From JAVBMC01 sp031552845 (lineage in GTDB: Bacteria; Verrucomicrobiota; Kiritimatiellia; RFP12; DVOR01), in contig JAVBMC010000014.1 in NCBI GenBank assembly GCA_031552845.1, positions 43,019 through 107,018 on the forward strand: a DNA stretch of 64,000 bases. Direction: 5' to 3'. A program made the translations under genes and the position numbers. A model generated the notes under the pieces. That model was not told the DNA's origin. It was given only the letters and a program-made list of their open reading frames with translations, and searched no databases. Positions 34,469-42,044 of this stretch are shown here, one piece after another. Each line of letters starts with the position of its first letter. Positions within the stretch are counted from its first letter, which is position 1.

Positions 34469-34647
34469 GCACCCCCGTTGACCCCATTGAGTGACCCGTC
34501 ACTGATTCGGATTTTGCGGCTCGGAGTTCCAACGCGAACCTCCGCCCCCCGACATACGGGAGCTTAAGCTCCAAGGAGCCATCAACTATACAGACTGCCT
34601 GTTTGGCCGGCGTGCAGTCCACCAACAAAAACAAAAGGCTTTCCATC

Positions 34648-34881
34648 ATGTTCACCACTCTCATTATCACGATCACTTTTATCTTCACCATTGCGCTGCT
34701 TGACACTTCGATGAAATCGGAGAAAATCGATGAAGTCGAGCTTGTGTTTCCCTTGGGAACGCTGGCGTCCCCGTCGGCATTGCCTGATCGTGTAGCCCCA
34801 TCCTCCTCTGGGAGCACTCCGCAAACAACCCTCAACGGCCATTGTATGTATTTGATGGGTGTGAGTCTCTCCCACTTCTGA
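34648..34881 (+). CDS. Doubtful small membrane-anchored ORF
   Basis: 77 codons. The N-terminus is strongly hydrophobic (MFTTLIITITFIFTIALLD), followed by a Ser/Pro-rich tail without family resemblance. A promoter lies about 170 bp upstream, but no Shine-Dalgarno sequence precedes the ATG. It may be a remnant or chance frame. Confidence 0.2.
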   Translation: MFTTLIITITFIFTIALLDTSMKSEKIDEVELVFPLGTLASPSALPDRVAPSSSGSTPQTTLNGHCMYLMGVSLSHF

Positions 34882-34977
34882 CTTGTAATCTGTAGCTTAT
34901 TACTTCTCTCCCGTCTTGTCCCGAGAGCACCCCAACATAATCCCTGCTTTCGAAAACATTCAAGCCCTCCATGTTTC

Positions 34978-35109
34978 AGTACGATCTCACGTGAGATACA
35001 GTACGGCATCACGTGATGCGCAAAATTATATCACGTGATGCGTGGTACGATGATACGTGACATCCGGTACGGCCATACATGATGCGTGAATTGACGTTAC
35101 GCAGCATGC
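34978..35109. repeat. Degenerate 22-nt tandem array with ATCACGTGAT core (array IIa)
   Basis: Six units start at 34978, 35000, 35022, 35044, 35066 and 35088, exactly 22 nt apart. Consensus is close to RGTACGGCATCACGTGATGC; the core ATCACGTGAT is a palindrome in units 2 and 3 and drifts in the rest (CTCACGTGAG, GATACGTGAC, CATACATGAT). Confidence 0.75.
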
Positions 35110-35132
35110 AAATGCGAGCCACATAATACGCT

Positions 35133-35295
35133 CGGGAAACGCGAATATTTGCTTTTTGCCAAACGTTTAGCATAAAATTCTTGCTCGGCTCACACAAAAG
35201 TCTGACGCGGGCAAAACATTTTATCCACTGGGCTCACACAAAACTCCTGCCCGGGTAACGCAAAAGTCTTACTCGTGTAAAGAAACGCCAACATG
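35133..35295. repeat. Degenerate 22-nt tandem array (array IIb)
   Basis: Units at 35164, 35186, 35208, 35230, 35252 and 35274 are 22 nt apart, with consensus near CGGGTAACGCAAAAGTCTTACT; CTCACACAAAA occurs in two of them (35186 and 35230). One further unit at 35133 is displaced by 9 nt. The consensus is unrelated to array IIa, which it follows directly. Confidence 0.65.
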
Positions 35296-35351
35296 AGGCC
35301 CCAAGTAATAGGAAATAAATGTGTGAGTATCGCAAAATAAGCCTTCTTTCG

Positions 35352-35443
35352 GGGTACCATATCACTTGATTTATGGGTACGGAATCAAGTGATATATGAG
35401 TACGAAATCACCTGATATACGAGTGCGGTACCACCTGATTTAC
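35352..35443. repeat. Degenerate 23-nt tandem array (array III)
   Basis: Four units start at 35352, 35375, 35398 and 35421. Consensus GRGTACGGAATCACCTGATWTAY; each unit carries a GTAC-like motif at its start and an ATCACNTGAT-like half-palindrome in the middle. Confidence 0.75.
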
Positions 35444-35948
35444 GACCCCTGAAAATCGTGAAAGAAGGTGACATCTTCTATAATTTACTTTGAATTAGCA
35501 AACTCACGCGGAGGCACGAAGAGTACCATCCACAAATTACGTAGATGTACACAGATGGAGGGAGTTGTGTGCATGAGCCTATCACCTATTACATATTACT
35601 TGGGGTTTTGTGCTTGCAATACCCCATAAAAAGAAGTATCATCAGAGCCAATACGGGTGACTCTTACAAACCTGTCTGTTCTTTTTCATAGCATGTGCGG
35701 TGTCGTAACCGTGCATGAACAATAAGCACACCTGCTTATTACGGCTTCACTAGAGAATCGCCAATTTTCATTATCGGAGCTGAATAGGAAGGTGCGCTGC
35801 GTGTTTCTACACGTGGCGTACTCTCTATTTTGTATTCCGATATAGGTGTTTGGCGATACCTCTAGTGAGATATGACTTAGGGGGTACGCCTTTTTTATTG
35901 CCTTGGGGCATTCCTTCCTGTGAAACATAGGCAAGAGAAAGAGCCTCC

Positions 35949-36761
35949 ATGGCACACGCAGAAACAACGCCCATTATCTCAATCGTCATCCCTGTTTATA
36001 ATACCGAGAAATATATCAAAGAGTGTTTAGACTCAATCTTCAACCAGACATTTAAGGCCTTTGAAGTCGTGGTTGTCAACGATGGCTCTACAGATGGATC
36101 CATTGATATCGTCAACACATTCATCGAACGCTATCCCAATCAAATCCGATGTATTTCGCAAGACAATCATGGCATGTCGATTGCACGCCGAACCGGCATT
36201 CTCGCCGCACGTGGCGAGTACATTGCTGGCGTTGATTCTGATGATTATCTTGCACCTACCTATCTTGAAGTCCTGTATAACGGCGTAAAAGCCAACAATG
36301 CACAAGTCGCTTTTTGTAGTTTAACTTGGTTCACTGGCGACTGCATTCTTAAAATCAATAGAAAGAAAAGAAAGGTGCTCAAGAACGACGCCAAGGAAGT
36401 CTTCTATTATCAAATGGGTCCCAAGTTTGGCCTGAAAGCCATATTTGAAAAGGTTGTCTATGCCGAGAATCTCAACTATGGAGAAGATGGCAGCATTGCA
36501 TTCCAGCTGGCTCTACTTGTCGGTAAGAAAGTTCACTTCGAAAAGCAACCCCTTTATTTCTACCGCATCCACCCAGAATCCTACTCACGCAGCATCGGCG
36601 AAGACAAGCTCCTCTCTTACCTTCGCCAAGCCATCAACGGACACGAATCCATTTTAACATTCCTCAAGCAACAGGGTATCTTTGATCAAAACAAAACCCT
36701 CTTCTACACCCGCATGGAAGAATCCCTCCTCCACGTCATCCGCAAAGCGAGGGAGCAATAA
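35949..36761 (+). CDS. Family 2 glycosyltransferase
   Basis: 270 residues, GT-A fold. ISIVIPVYNTEKYIKECLDSI, VVVVNDGSTDGS, ISQDNHGMSIARRTGI and GVDSDDYLAPTYLEV (the DxD-type metal motif) are classical for GT2 enzymes that build surface polysaccharides. It lacks membrane segments, so it is likely a cytosolic transferase with an unknown sugar and acceptor. It stands alone, with no other polysaccharide genes nearby, next to an AT-rich island; recent acquisition is possible. Confidence 0.85.
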   Translation: MAHAETTPIISIVIPVYNTEKYIKECLDSIFNQTFKAFEVVVVNDGSTDGSIDIVNTFIERYPNQIRCISQDNHGMSIARRTGILAARGEYIAGVDSDDYLAPTYLEVLYNGVKANNAQVAFCSLTWFTGDCILKINRKKRKVLKNDAKEVFYYQMGPKFGLKAIFEKVVYAENLNYGEDGSIAFQLALLVGKKVHFEKQPLYFYRIHPESYSRSIGEDKLLSYLRQAINGHESILTFLKQQGIFDQNKTLFYTRMEESLLHVIRKAREQ

Positions 36762-36921
36762 GGTACGCCAATAGAAGATCAATCTCATGCACCATCCTTG
36801 TCTCCCATCCGGTTGCCGTATCATCGACTTTCGCAGACGCCTCAACTCCGACGAAACCATCACCGGCTATTGTGCCTTGGATTAAAGACCATTGGGGAAG
36901 TTATTCAATATCTGCACTTGA

Positions 36922-37773
36922 TTATGCTTCTTTTGTGGACGGCGAGTTAAACTCTCTTCTTAGGACTGCAAGGACATCCCCAAACGTTTCACGAATATTG
37001 CCTGTAGTGAATCGAATCTGGTGTACTCCCGCCATGTTTGAGAAATCTTCCACACCTTCTTCTTTTAAGACTATGACTCGATTAAACCCAAGGCGACCTT
37101 GGAATAAACCGACCTCATGGATAACATTCTGACGTGCACGCACAACACCATCATCTGTCTTATCCTCACCTGTCATGACAAGAATTGCAAAAGATGAATT
37201 TTTCATCATTGACTCTAGTATGTCTCTAATTGCATGCCCAGCGCGTTCTCCTGATTCATAGGCTTCAATTTGATAATCATGTTTGTCTTGAAGATGGTCT
37301 TTTAAGTCGCGCCATAAAGGAGAACGACCGTGCCCAATAAACACTGTGGGGCATCGTTTCTGTGCTTCAAAGTTTAATGGTTCTACTCGGCAACGTTTTG
37401 CGTGCTCCTCCACGATATTAAAAACCTTGGCTATATTTACTCGGTCTGGGGCAGAAACCTTCACGGAAGAGCGGGGCAGGATATCCCGATTACGAGCGGA
37501 TATTCTTAATCCATAATGTCCATAACTATGGTGTCCATGATTCCCAGCGCAATTGTCATAAGAAACACAAATATAATCACATTCGTTGTCATGCAAATGA
37601 TGCAATAATTCCTCCAAAGCATCAAAAGACCATTCGACATTATTCTGCTGTGCGCTTAAGGTTAATGCCCTTGCCATGTCGGGTTTGGGCAAAATAACTT
37701 TAAACTGTTGAACAATGTTCTCAATGGCTTCTGCATCAAGCCAAACGTGCTCATACTCTTTTTCACATTTCAT
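36922..37773 (-). CDS. TIR-like nucleotide-binding effector (PF10137 type)
   Basis: 283 residues. The C-terminal half (about 143-265) matches the TIR-like domain family PF10137, known from CBASS Cap12 and Pycsar effectors: CPTVFIGHGRSPLWRDLKD, AILVMTGEDK, and RARQNVIHEVGLFQGRLG, in which the glutamate corresponds to the likely catalytic residue of NAD-cleaving TIRs. The N-terminal part (WSFDALEELLHHL, RISARNRDILPRSSVKVSAP) has no family I can name and may sense or bind a partner. The gene starts inside the stop of the upstream gene (ATGA overlap), so both proteins are made together. The low G+C content compared with flanking genes points to horizontal transfer. Confidence 0.8.
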   Translation of the reverse strand: MKCEKEYEHVWLDAEAIENIVQQFKVILPKPDMARALTLSAQQNNVEWSFDALEELLHHLHDNECDYICVSYDNCAGNHGHHSYGHYGLRISARNRDILPRSSVKVSAPDRVNIAKVFNIVEEHAKRCRVEPLNFEAQKRCPTVFIGHGRSPLWRDLKDHLQDKHDYQIEAYESGERAGHAIRDILESMMKNSSFAILVMTGEDKTDDGVVRARQNVIHEVGLFQGRLGFNRVIVLKEEGVEDFSNMAGVHQIRFTTGNIRETFGDVLAVLRREFNSPSTKEA

Positions 37774-39203
37774 TTCATTTTCTCCAGTGTATTCATAATA
37801 TCGGGTTCAGCGATACCTTTAGTTGGTGTTTGTTCGGCAATATCATCCTCAAAGAATGGTGTGAAGGAATGCTCTTGCGCGAGATGTTTTTGTTGGCATG
37901 AAAATTTTGGTCGATATAGAGAGTCGCGAGGAATCACTTTGTTGATTTTGCTATCTCCTGATAGATTGTCAAGATAACAAGCTAAATTGACAAGTGTGTA
38001 TAGTTCTTCATCTGTTTCCTCTCCTGTATATTCCACAAATTTTTTGATCCATTGTTGTATTTGTGGATGGCATAATTCTCTTCGCACAAAATCTTTGCTA
38101 CTTCTTGGACAATTCACGTCTATAAGGTCATTCAAATGTTCGGATGGATGTGCCCATGTTCTGTGATCTAATGTCTGTGGACGGTGTTGAGTCAATTCTA
38201 TTATAAAAAACCTCTTTTCATCTTCTCCCATATCTTGCAATTGTTCATGAAGCATTGTAATAGCATATTTAATTGCATTTTGATAGCATATCAACAAAGT
38301 AAAGTTTGTGGAAGATAGAATCTTCGTTGTAAAAAACGGCAATATTAAATCAATCACTCCTTCGTTATTTCGCCACAGTTTTCTTTTTGCCATCTCGCTT
38401 TTTATGGTTCCTAAATATTCTGTACATGAGGAATGTTCGTCAGGCTTTTTGATAGGAGTATTCTTGTGTCGTTCAATCAGTTTTTTTTGTTTATCTGCTA
38501 ATCTTGATGTAATTTCTCTTATGAAATCGAGATGTTTCTGCGCATACACTACAAATTCATTAATTTTCAAGTAGACGCGGTGAGATTCATCGGACTTGCT
38601 ACCGGGATAGACAATTACATATAGTTCGTAAAGGTGGCGATCTCCAAAGTCATTCCAACGGACATAAGGAGATGTGTGAAATGTATCCTTGCCGTGGTAA
38701 TTTTCGTGGTGTGAAGTGTTTGATGGATGCATAGCTCCCAAAGATCTAATGTACTCAAAAAAACTTTTATCGGTTTTATATACATCACATTCGGGGCAAA
38801 AACCATTCTCTGGTTCAAATCGACTAGCATCTGACTCGCGTACCTGATCAAGGTGAAATATGTTCTGTAATCCTCGAATTTTCTCTAATGCCGCTTTGCA
38901 TCCAAAAATACGCGCGAGCTGTTCCACTCCATCACATATGATTGCAGCATGAAAAAGAAAGTGCATAAATTCAACGGCAGTGTTAGTTGGATGCGGAGTT
39001 AACATCATGCCGTTTAGGTAGCTACTTGCATCACGAAGGCGGTCTCTTATGGCACACATTTGGTTAAACGCGTTGTAGGGTTTTGTGCCAGCATTTGCCT
39101 TCTCAGTCTCTATTTCTTGGCTGAAAGCATTATATTTGCCACTAAATTGATCACTAAACTCAGAAATCGACGAACAATTCAAATGGACAATGTATGGACT
39201 CAT
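37770..39203 (-). CDS. Unrecognised protein paired with TIR-like effector
   Basis: 477 residues, no family recognised. ATG 39203 follows AGAAGG; six residues of the open frame upstream are excluded. Visible: a helical N-terminal half (CAIRDRLRDASSYLNGMML, FMHFLFHAAIICDGVEQLARI), a C-x2-C (FCPECDVYK) and a His-rich stretch (MHPSNTSHHENYHGKDTFH) that could bind metal, and a long charged C-terminal half. No signal peptide or membrane segment. The tight coupling to a TIR NADase-type effector suggests a sensor or activator in a two-gene defence module; this is inference from arrangement, not homology. Confidence 0.65.
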   Translation of the reverse strand: MSPYIVHLNCSSISEFSDQFSGKYNAFSQEIETEKANAGTKPYNAFNQMCAIRDRLRDASSYLNGMMLTPHPTNTAVEFMHFLFHAAIICDGVEQLARIFGCKAALEKIRGLQNIFHLDQVRESDASRFEPENGFCPECDVYKTDKSFFEYIRSLGAMHPSNTSHHENYHGKDTFHTSPYVRWNDFGDRHLYELYVIVYPGSKSDESHRVYLKINEFVVYAQKHLDFIREITSRLADKQKKLIERHKNTPIKKPDEHSSCTEYLGTIKSEMAKRKLWRNNEGVIDLILPFFTTKILSSTNFTLLICYQNAIKYAITMLHEQLQDMGEDEKRFFIIELTQHRPQTLDHRTWAHPSEHLNDLIDVNCPRSSKDFVRRELCHPQIQQWIKKFVEYTGEETDEELYTLVNLACYLDNLSGDSKINKVIPRDSLYRPKFSCQQKHLAQEHSFTPFFEDDIAEQTPTKGIAEPDIMNTLEKMK

Positions 39204-39252
39204 GTATGAACCTTCTGACAATTAAAATTTGAAAATAGCCTCCCACACCTTT

Positions 39253-39258
39253 ATTATA
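39253..39258 (-). promoter_or_regulatory. Promoter (-10) of the TIR operon
   Basis: Minus strand TGC-TATAAT, an extended -10 (TATAAT = 39258-39253), starting transcription about 39246 and leaving a 43-nt leader before the ATG at 39203. The -35 is poor, as expected for an extended -10. Confidence 0.5.
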
Positions 39259-39492
39259 GCAAGACCTGTGCCAGCATGTTACAGGGTGAGTTCAAGAGAT
39301 GTTTGTTCACAAATGGCACACTTTTGAACTTCAAAAGATCCTATGCGTGTGTTTTTGGCACATAAAGAGTATAGTGAATGGATGCTGAATTAATTAGATT
39401 CTTGACAAACGGAGTAGAGCTCCCGGCATGGATGGAAAGAAATGAGGTTATGTATTTGTTTGGATTTAATGACTTGTTGAGGTTGGGGTATT
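39259..39492. other. Intergenic region upstream of the TIR operon
   Basis: About 230 bp, AT-rich, no gene seen. It runs from the TIR-operon promoter to the first displaced copy of the udg 5' region. Confidence 0.5.
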
Positions 39493-39710
39493 TTGATTGT
39501 GCGGGGTGTGTATAGAGTTGGTTTTTGAGGGGAAGGGGGTATAATTATGCGAACGTATTTTATTGGGGATGTATGGCGGAGTGGGTTGAGTTGAGTACTG
39601 CGGTTTCGGACTTGGTGTGTTGTAGAATGACTCGGGGTATTATAAGATACCTCGGATTTTTTGTATTTGTGTTGGATGTTGTAGCGGTAGCAAGGACGTG
39701 GCGCCTTTGA
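39493..39710 (+). repeat. udg 5'-end repeat, displaced copy 1 (with truncated ORF)
   Basis: Promoter TTGGTT (39518-39523), 16-bp spacer, TATAAT (39540-39545), then ATG at 39573 and codons MAEWVELSTAVSDLVCCRMTRG, matching udg MAEWAELIDAVSDFVVLQKELG at 42014. Nucleotide similarity runs from about 39500 to at least 39640 and then fades. The frame closes at 39710 after 45 codons. The promoter still looks functional. Confidence 0.8.
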
Positions 39711-39832
39711 AGATATTGTTTCCGAGCTGTAATATGTAGTTCTTTGTGCGGCATTTTATGTTATATGCATTTGCAGTCTCCCTTATTTTAGGGTGGAGAA
39801 TGAGCCTAGAACGGTGTCTTTATTGAATGGAG
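39711..39832. other. Spacer between displaced udg copies 1 and 2
   Basis: No gene or recognisable element; possibly what is left of an inserted segment after deletion. Confidence 0.4.
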
Positions 39833-39946
39833 TTTGTGCTGGCAGGGGGATGTATAGAGTTGATTTTTGAGGGGGGAGGGGGTATAATTATGCGAATGTA
39901 TTTTATTGGGGTTGTATGGCGGAGTGGGCTGAGTTAATTGATGCGG
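39833..39946 (+). repeat. udg 5'-end repeat, displaced copy 2
   Basis: 114 bp nearly identical to 41932-42044, starting TTTGTGCTGGC and ending at codon 10 of udg (TTAATTGATGCGG). Contains TTGATT (39860-39865), 17-bp spacer, TATAAT (39883-39888) and ATG at 39916. After the repeat the frame continues as a 34-codon chimera (39916-40020). The sharp loss of identity at codon 10 marks a recombination boundary. Confidence 0.85.
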
Positions 39947-40131
39947 CAGCTCGTGAGAGTAAGATGTTTTCTCGGGTAAACATTTGTTTCAAGGGAAGCG
40001 TCTGGCGGAGTTTGGTATGATGGGGCAATCCCTTGTTCTGCGCGGATTATACACGTATTCCGAGCAAGATGAAGACTCTGAGAGCGGGGCGTCTCTTGAA
40101 GTATTGGTTCAAAAATGAAAGAATAGTAGTT

Positions 40132-41544
40132 ATGTCACTTACTCCAGCAGAAATAGATATTTGGCTTACAGCACCTTCAGAGGATCAGCATTTGGAGTTC
40201 AAAGAAGCTCGGGAACAATTTAGCAGAGAGAAAATGGCCGAGTATTGTGTGGCGATTGCTAATGAGGGGGGTGGGAATCTTGTGCTTGGTGTTTCTGATA
40301 AGTCGCCGCGCCACGTGGTCGGAACGATTGAGGCACGGAATCCAACGGAGTTGGAGAAGCATTTATTTGACCTTCTTGGTTTTCGAGTTGGTATTGAGGT
40401 CGTCGAGCATCCGAAGGGACGTGTAGTTGTGTGCCACATTCCGGAGCGTCCGCGTGGTACAGCATATCACTTGCATGGAAAATATTTGATGCGTGCTGGG
40501 AGTTCATTGGTTCCTATGTCAGAGGATCGTTTGCGCGCGATATTTGCTGAGGGTGAACCAAACTGGCTGGAGGGATCTGCCTTACAGAATATTGATGCGC
40601 AAACTGTAATTGATATGCTGGACACACAAGCATTTTTTGATCTTCTAGGCCTTCCCTACCCAACTGAGCGTTTAGGGGTTTTAGAACGCTTGTTGAAAGA
40701 ACGATTGATTGATAATGCTGCAGGCGGATTATTTTCTATTCGTCGCCTCGGGGCAGTTTTATTTGCCAAGGACTTGTCACGATTTGATTATCTGTCACGT
40801 AAAGCCCCACGCGTCGTGGTATATTTGCGAAATTCTAAGCTGGAAACAAAGTTAGACTATTCTGAAAAACGGGGCTATGCTGTCTGCTTTCAAGATTTAA
40901 TTCGATTTGTCATGGGACAGTTGCCTCAAAACGAGGTCATTGAGGATGCATTACGCAAGGATGTTAAGCTCGTGCCGGAAATAGTAATACGTGAGCTTAT
41001 TGCAAACGCCTTGGTTCATCAAGATTTTAGTGTTACAGGTGCTTCAGTAATGATAGAGGTCTACAATAACCGTCTAGTGATTTCAAATCCCGGAGAACCC
41101 ATGGTTCCCGTTGAAAGATTCATTGACGAATATCGCACCCGGAATGAACGCTTGGCCGATCTTATGCGGCGTATGAATATTTGCGAAGAAAAAAGCAGTG
41201 GTATTGATAAGGTAGTGACAGCAGCTGAACTTTTTCAGTTGCCGGCTCCCAATTTTGAGAAACAAATGCAGCGGACGGTGGTGACAATTTTCGGAGCTAA
41301 GCCATTTGCGACAATGGATAGGGATGACCGTATTCGTGCATGCTATCAGCACTGTGTTCTGAAATGGGTTCGCTGTGAGCGCATGACCAACCAAACTTTG
41401 CGTCAACGATTTCACTTGCCAGAGGGGAAATCCGCCATTGTATCACAAATTATTACATTGACGGTGGAAGCAGGATTGATAAAGTCGGATGAGGCCATTG
41501 GTGGCTCCCGAAAATTTGCCCGTTATAAGCCGTTCTGGGGGTAA
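40132..41544 (+). CDS. AlbA_2 (Schlafen-like) DNA-binding / HATPase_c_4 protein
   Basis: 470 residues. N-terminal AlbA_2 domain (HLEFKEAREQ, YCVAIANEGGGNLVLGVSD, KYLMRAGSSLVPMSEDRL), then a GHKL-type ATP-binding domain (PEIVIRELIANALVHQDFS, VISNPGEPM, EEKSSGIDKVV), then a winged-helix end. This architecture is widespread in proteins labelled RecG-like or transcriptional regulators, often in mobile or defence islands; biochemical roles are mostly unknown. The ATG at 40132 begins just before the domain; in-frame alternatives at 40033 (TTG) and 40069 (ATG) exist. It lies between two displaced copies of the udg 5' end, so it appears to be inserted cargo, and copy 2 could supply its promoter. Confidence 0.82.
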   Translation: MSLTPAEIDIWLTAPSEDQHLEFKEAREQFSREKMAEYCVAIANEGGGNLVLGVSDKSPRHVVGTIEARNPTELEKHLFDLLGFRVGIEVVEHPKGRVVVCHIPERPRGTAYHLHGKYLMRAGSSLVPMSEDRLRAIFAEGEPNWLEGSALQNIDAQTVIDMLDTQAFFDLLGLPYPTERLGVLERLLKERLIDNAAGGLFSIRRLGAVLFAKDLSRFDYLSRKAPRVVVYLRNSKLETKLDYSEKRGYAVCFQDLIRFVMGQLPQNEVIEDALRKDVKLVPEIVIRELIANALVHQDFSVTGASVMIEVYNNRLVISNPGEPMVPVERFIDEYRTRNERLADLMRRMNICEEKSSGIDKVVTAAELFQLPAPNFEKQMQRTVVTIFGAKPFATMDRDDRIRACYQHCVLKWVRCERMTNQTLRQRFHLPEGKSAIVSQIITLTVEAGLIKSDEAIGGSRKFARYKPFWG

Positions 41545-41603
41545 TCTTATTTTAGTTATTCCTCATGCGCGCACGAGTAATTTTCTTAATATACTGAAAA
41601 TCA

Positions 41604-41695
41604 ATGAGTTGTTTATTTAAGCGCAATCCTGTGTGGGGACTGCGGGCTGTATTTTCGTGGATGTATATCTCGGAGTGGGTTGGGTTAATTACATC
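41604..41695 (+). repeat. udg 5'-end repeat, strongly decayed copy 4
   Basis: GAGTTGTTTATTT (for GAGTTGATTTTT), CTGTATTTTCGTGGATGTAT and TCGGAGTGGGTTGGGTTAATT line up with the intact copy at 41955-42037. The -10 region is lost and the start region reads MYISEWVGLI. It is the most diverged copy and lies closest to the intact gene. Confidence 0.6.
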
Positions 41696-41856
41696 AACCC
41701 ATCTCGTGCGTCTAGCGATGAGTCGACAAGAGGGACGTTCCGCTACGTCTCTCAAATTTTCGACAGCTTTGCTTGACTGTTTCTGACGCAGAAACTCTAC
41801 CAACTGCGCAGAGAATTGAGTTGATCGCATGAAGGGCGTTATTGGCTGCATTGGAT

Positions 41857-41880
41857 GATCGCGAAAACGTTTTCGTGATC
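41857..41880. promoter_or_regulatory. 24-bp near-perfect palindrome, possible operator
   Basis: Centre AAAACGTTTT within CGAAAACGTTTTCG, flanked by GATC on both sides; a single base pair (G opposite T) breaks perfect symmetry. It lies about 80 bp upstream of the udg promoter repeat. Such a site fits a dimeric regulator such as LacI-type or an element-encoded repressor. Confidence 0.4.
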
Positions 41881-41931
41881 ACCAAGGTGAAAACAAGTAT
41901 GCGATTGAGACATGACCAAAACATTTTTGGG

Positions 41932-42044
41932 TTTGTGCTGGCGGGGTGTGTATAGAGTTGATTTTTGAGGGGGGAGGGGGTATAATCGCGCGAACGTATT
42001 TTATTGGGGTTGTATGGCGGAGTGGGCTGAGTTAATTGATGCGG
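41932..42044 (+). repeat. udg 5'-end repeat, intact copy 3
   Basis: The copy joined to the functional gene: TTTGTGCTGGC start, promoter, ATG at 42014 and the first ten codons. It differs from copy 2 by only a few bases over 113 bp. Confidence 0.85.
41958..41986 (+). promoter_or_regulatory. Promoter of udg
   Basis: TTGATT (41958-41963), 17-bp G-rich spacer, TATAAT (41981-41986); predicted start about 41993 gives a 21-nt leader. Its conservation in copies 1 and 2, including spacer, supports function. Confidence 0.75.

Larger units (their letters stand above)
34150..35948. other. 1.8-kb gene-poor, repeat-rich region
   Basis: No well-supported gene. It holds a decayed arm of the inverted-repeat element (34214-34256), a 20-bp dispersed repeat (34370-34389), a promoter (34441-34468), a 14-bp perfect palindrome GGAGCTTAAGCTCC (34559-34572), one doubtful small membrane ORF (34648-34881), three 22/23-nt arrays (34978-35443) and a diverged dispersed repeat (35503-35523). 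From 35524 to 35948 nothing is recognisable. It separates the conserved ribosomal block from the AT-rich island. Confidence 0.6.
41545..41931. other. Noncoding region between AlbA_2 gene and udg
   Basis: Contains the decayed fourth copy of the udg 5' region (about 41604-41695) and a near-perfect palindrome (41857-41880). No gene is supported; open frames here extend through the decayed copy. Confidence 0.55.

Noticed and set aside
34446..35012. 188-codon minus-strand open frame
   Set aside because: It runs through a promoter, a palindrome and repeat DNA, with no domain or ribosome-binding site.
35686..35967. 93-codon minus-strand open frame before the glycosyltransferase
   Set aside because: Overlaps the glycosyltransferase start and shows no protein-like pattern.
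36787..36885. 32-codon frame after the glycosyltransferase
   Set aside because: Too short to judge, no ribosome-binding site and no similarity recognised.
39573..39710. 45-codon frame in udg copy 1 taken as a gene
   Set aside because: It is a truncated copy of the udg start; similarity fades and no domain follows, so it is recorded as a repeat.
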